NCBI GenBank assembly: GCA_002483395.1
Contig: DLHV01000112.1
Location: forward strand, 13,045-20,473
From: Chloracidobacterium sp. UBA7659
GTDB lineage: Bacteria > Acidobacteriota > Blastocatellia > Pyrinomonadales > Pyrinomonadaceae
Length of the DNA stretch: 7,429 bases
Direction of reading: 5' to 3'
The translations under genes were made by a program, and so were the position numbers. This document shows positions 6,855-7,429 of the stretch, piece after piece; position 1 is the stretch's first letter, and every line of letters begins with the position of its first letter. The notes beneath the pieces are model-generated. The model was not told the DNA's origin. It searched no databases and saw nothing but the letters and a program-made list of their open reading frames with translations.

Positions 6855-6885
6855 TTGACAAAAACCCACGTTTGGCATTTATCTT
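6855..6885 (+). promoter_or_regulatory. Likely promoter of the right-hand TPR gene
   Basis: A perfect -35 TTGACA (6855-6860) is followed after 19 bases by TATCTT (6880-6885), or after 17 bases by TTTATC (6878-6883). Transcription would start near 6892, giving a leader of about 80 bases that contains the inverted repeats at 6897-6949. Confidence 0.5.
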
Positions 6886-6896
6886 GCAAACAAATT

Positions 6897-6949
6897 TCGA
6901 ACGCCAGCGCCTCCTGACCCGGCGTTCGATTCCGCAACCATCTTCGAAC
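6897..6949 (+). promoter_or_regulatory. Leader with alternative hairpins before the right-hand TPR gene
   Basis: TCGAACGCC (6897-6905) pairs exactly with GGCGTTCGA (6921-6929), a 9-bp stem with a 15-base loop. A third element, TCGAAC (6944-6949), can pair with GTTCGA (6924-6929) in place of the first. The two stems share the middle strand and exclude each other. No T tract follows either, so it is not a plain terminator, and it matches no riboswitch I recognise. Confidence 0.45.
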
Positions 6950-6973
6950 ACAATTCAGCTCAACGACAAATCT

Positions 6974-7429
6974 ATGAGACTAGAAATCGAACAAAATCCG
7001 TCGCCGATGCCGTTTGCCGAACACGCAGATGTTGAACCCGGCGCTGGCAACCGATCTTCCGAGGCCGCCGAATATCTCCGCGAAGGCATCAAAGCCGCCC
7101 AGGCCGGAAATCGCGCCGGTGCCCGGATCGCCCTCACCCGTGCGGCGGAGCTCGACCCGCGGAGCGAGAGCGCATGGCTATGGCTTTCCTCGATAAGTGA
7201 ATATCCGGAAGAGCTTTTTATTTTTTTGACCAACGTTCTCGAGATCAACCCCGAGAACACGCGTGCGCTTGAATGGGCGGCGGCCACGAAATCGCTTCTG
7301 GCAAAGAATTTTGTTCAACGCGGGATCGACGCAGCTGAGGCAAACCAACCGGAAGCCGCAGTTCAGTTTTTTAATCAGGCTCTCGAACACGACGAGCAAA
7401 ACGCGATGGCGTGGCTGTGGCTCGCGTCA
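6974..7429 (+). CDS. TPR-repeat protein, 3' end beyond window
   Basis: The frame is open from ATG 6974 to the last base, giving 152 visible residues with no stop. There is no signal peptide or membrane segment, so a cytoplasmic protein is likely. After a polar N-terminus (1-28), the chain shows TPR-like helices: AAEYLREGIKAAQAGNRAGARIALTRAAELDP (31-62), WLWLSS (68-73), FLTNVLEINPENTRALEW (84-101), then FVQRGIDAAEANQPEAAVQFFNQALEHD (113-140) and WLWLAS (147-152). The unit repeats every 79 residues. Such repeats bind proteins; any further domain lies beyond the window. No Shine-Dalgarno precedes ATG 6974. The frame stays open back to 6848 with TTG codons at 6872 and 6884, but these overlap the predicted promoter, so ATG 6974 is preferred; ATG 7007 is a weaker choice. 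Confidence 0.8.
   Translation, partial: MRLEIEQNPSPMPFAEHADVEPGAGNRSSEAAEYLREGIKAAQAGNRAGARIALTRAAELDPRSESAWLWLSSISEYPEELFIFLTNVLEINPENTRALEWAAATKSLLAKNFVQRGIDAAEANQPEAAVQFFNQALEHDEQNAMAWLWLAS

Noticed and set aside
6848..6973. Upstream in-frame extension of the right-hand TPR gene using TTG at 6872 or 6884
   Set aside because: The extension overlaps a consensus -35 and the hairpin region, has no ribosome binding site, and its residues lack TPR character.
6955..7287. 110-residue minus-strand open frame at the right edge
   Set aside because: The plus-strand frame from 6974 encodes clear TPR helices through to the window end, so this is its shadow.

Overview
The window holds five protein-coding genes, two of them cut by the window edges, and no RNA gene, CRISPR array or insertion sequence that I can see. 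Base composition is moderate. The very long receptor with an N-terminal carboxypeptidase-regulatory-like domain (Oar-like TonB-dependent receptor), the secreted TPR protein and the 'WLWLSS' TPR style all suggest an Acidobacteriota genome, perhaps Blastocatellia/Pyrinomonadaceae-like. This is an inference from gene style and not a phylogenetic placement.

Layout. On the plus strand at the left edge is the 3' part of a histidine phosphatase (phosphoglycerate-mutase-like) gene (to 619). It is followed by a secreted protein with a small beta-sandwich domain and about five TPRs (695-1705). A hairpin with A and T tracts on its two sides (1731-1765) separates this gene from the convergent minus-strand gene for a 1253-residue Oar-like outer-membrane receptor (1786-5547). 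Upstream of the receptor, on the same strand and across a 203-bp AT-rich gap, is a thioredoxin-reductase-fold flavoprotein (5751-6692) that lacks the CxxC redox centre. A 281-bp divergent intergenic region then leads to a plus-strand TPR gene (from 6974) that is still open at the right edge.

Function. The receptor and the first TPR protein both have signal peptides and act outside the cytoplasm. The receptor probably binds or imports a ligand through the outer membrane, but nothing here identifies that ligand. The flavoprotein and phosphatase are cytoplasmic, and no common pathway is evident. The receptor is probably transcribed on its own, because its upstream gap carries a consensus -35, palindromes and a possible terminator for the reductase.

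The signals most worth a second look are regulatory: a 16-bp direct repeat with 23-bp period between the divergent genes, mutually exclusive hairpins in the leader of the right-hand TPR gene, and a nested AACGTT palindrome at the predicted transcription start of the receptor gene. The CxxC-less reductase is the main protein-level oddity. I found no convincing evidence for a wholly new multi-gene system in these 7.4 kb.
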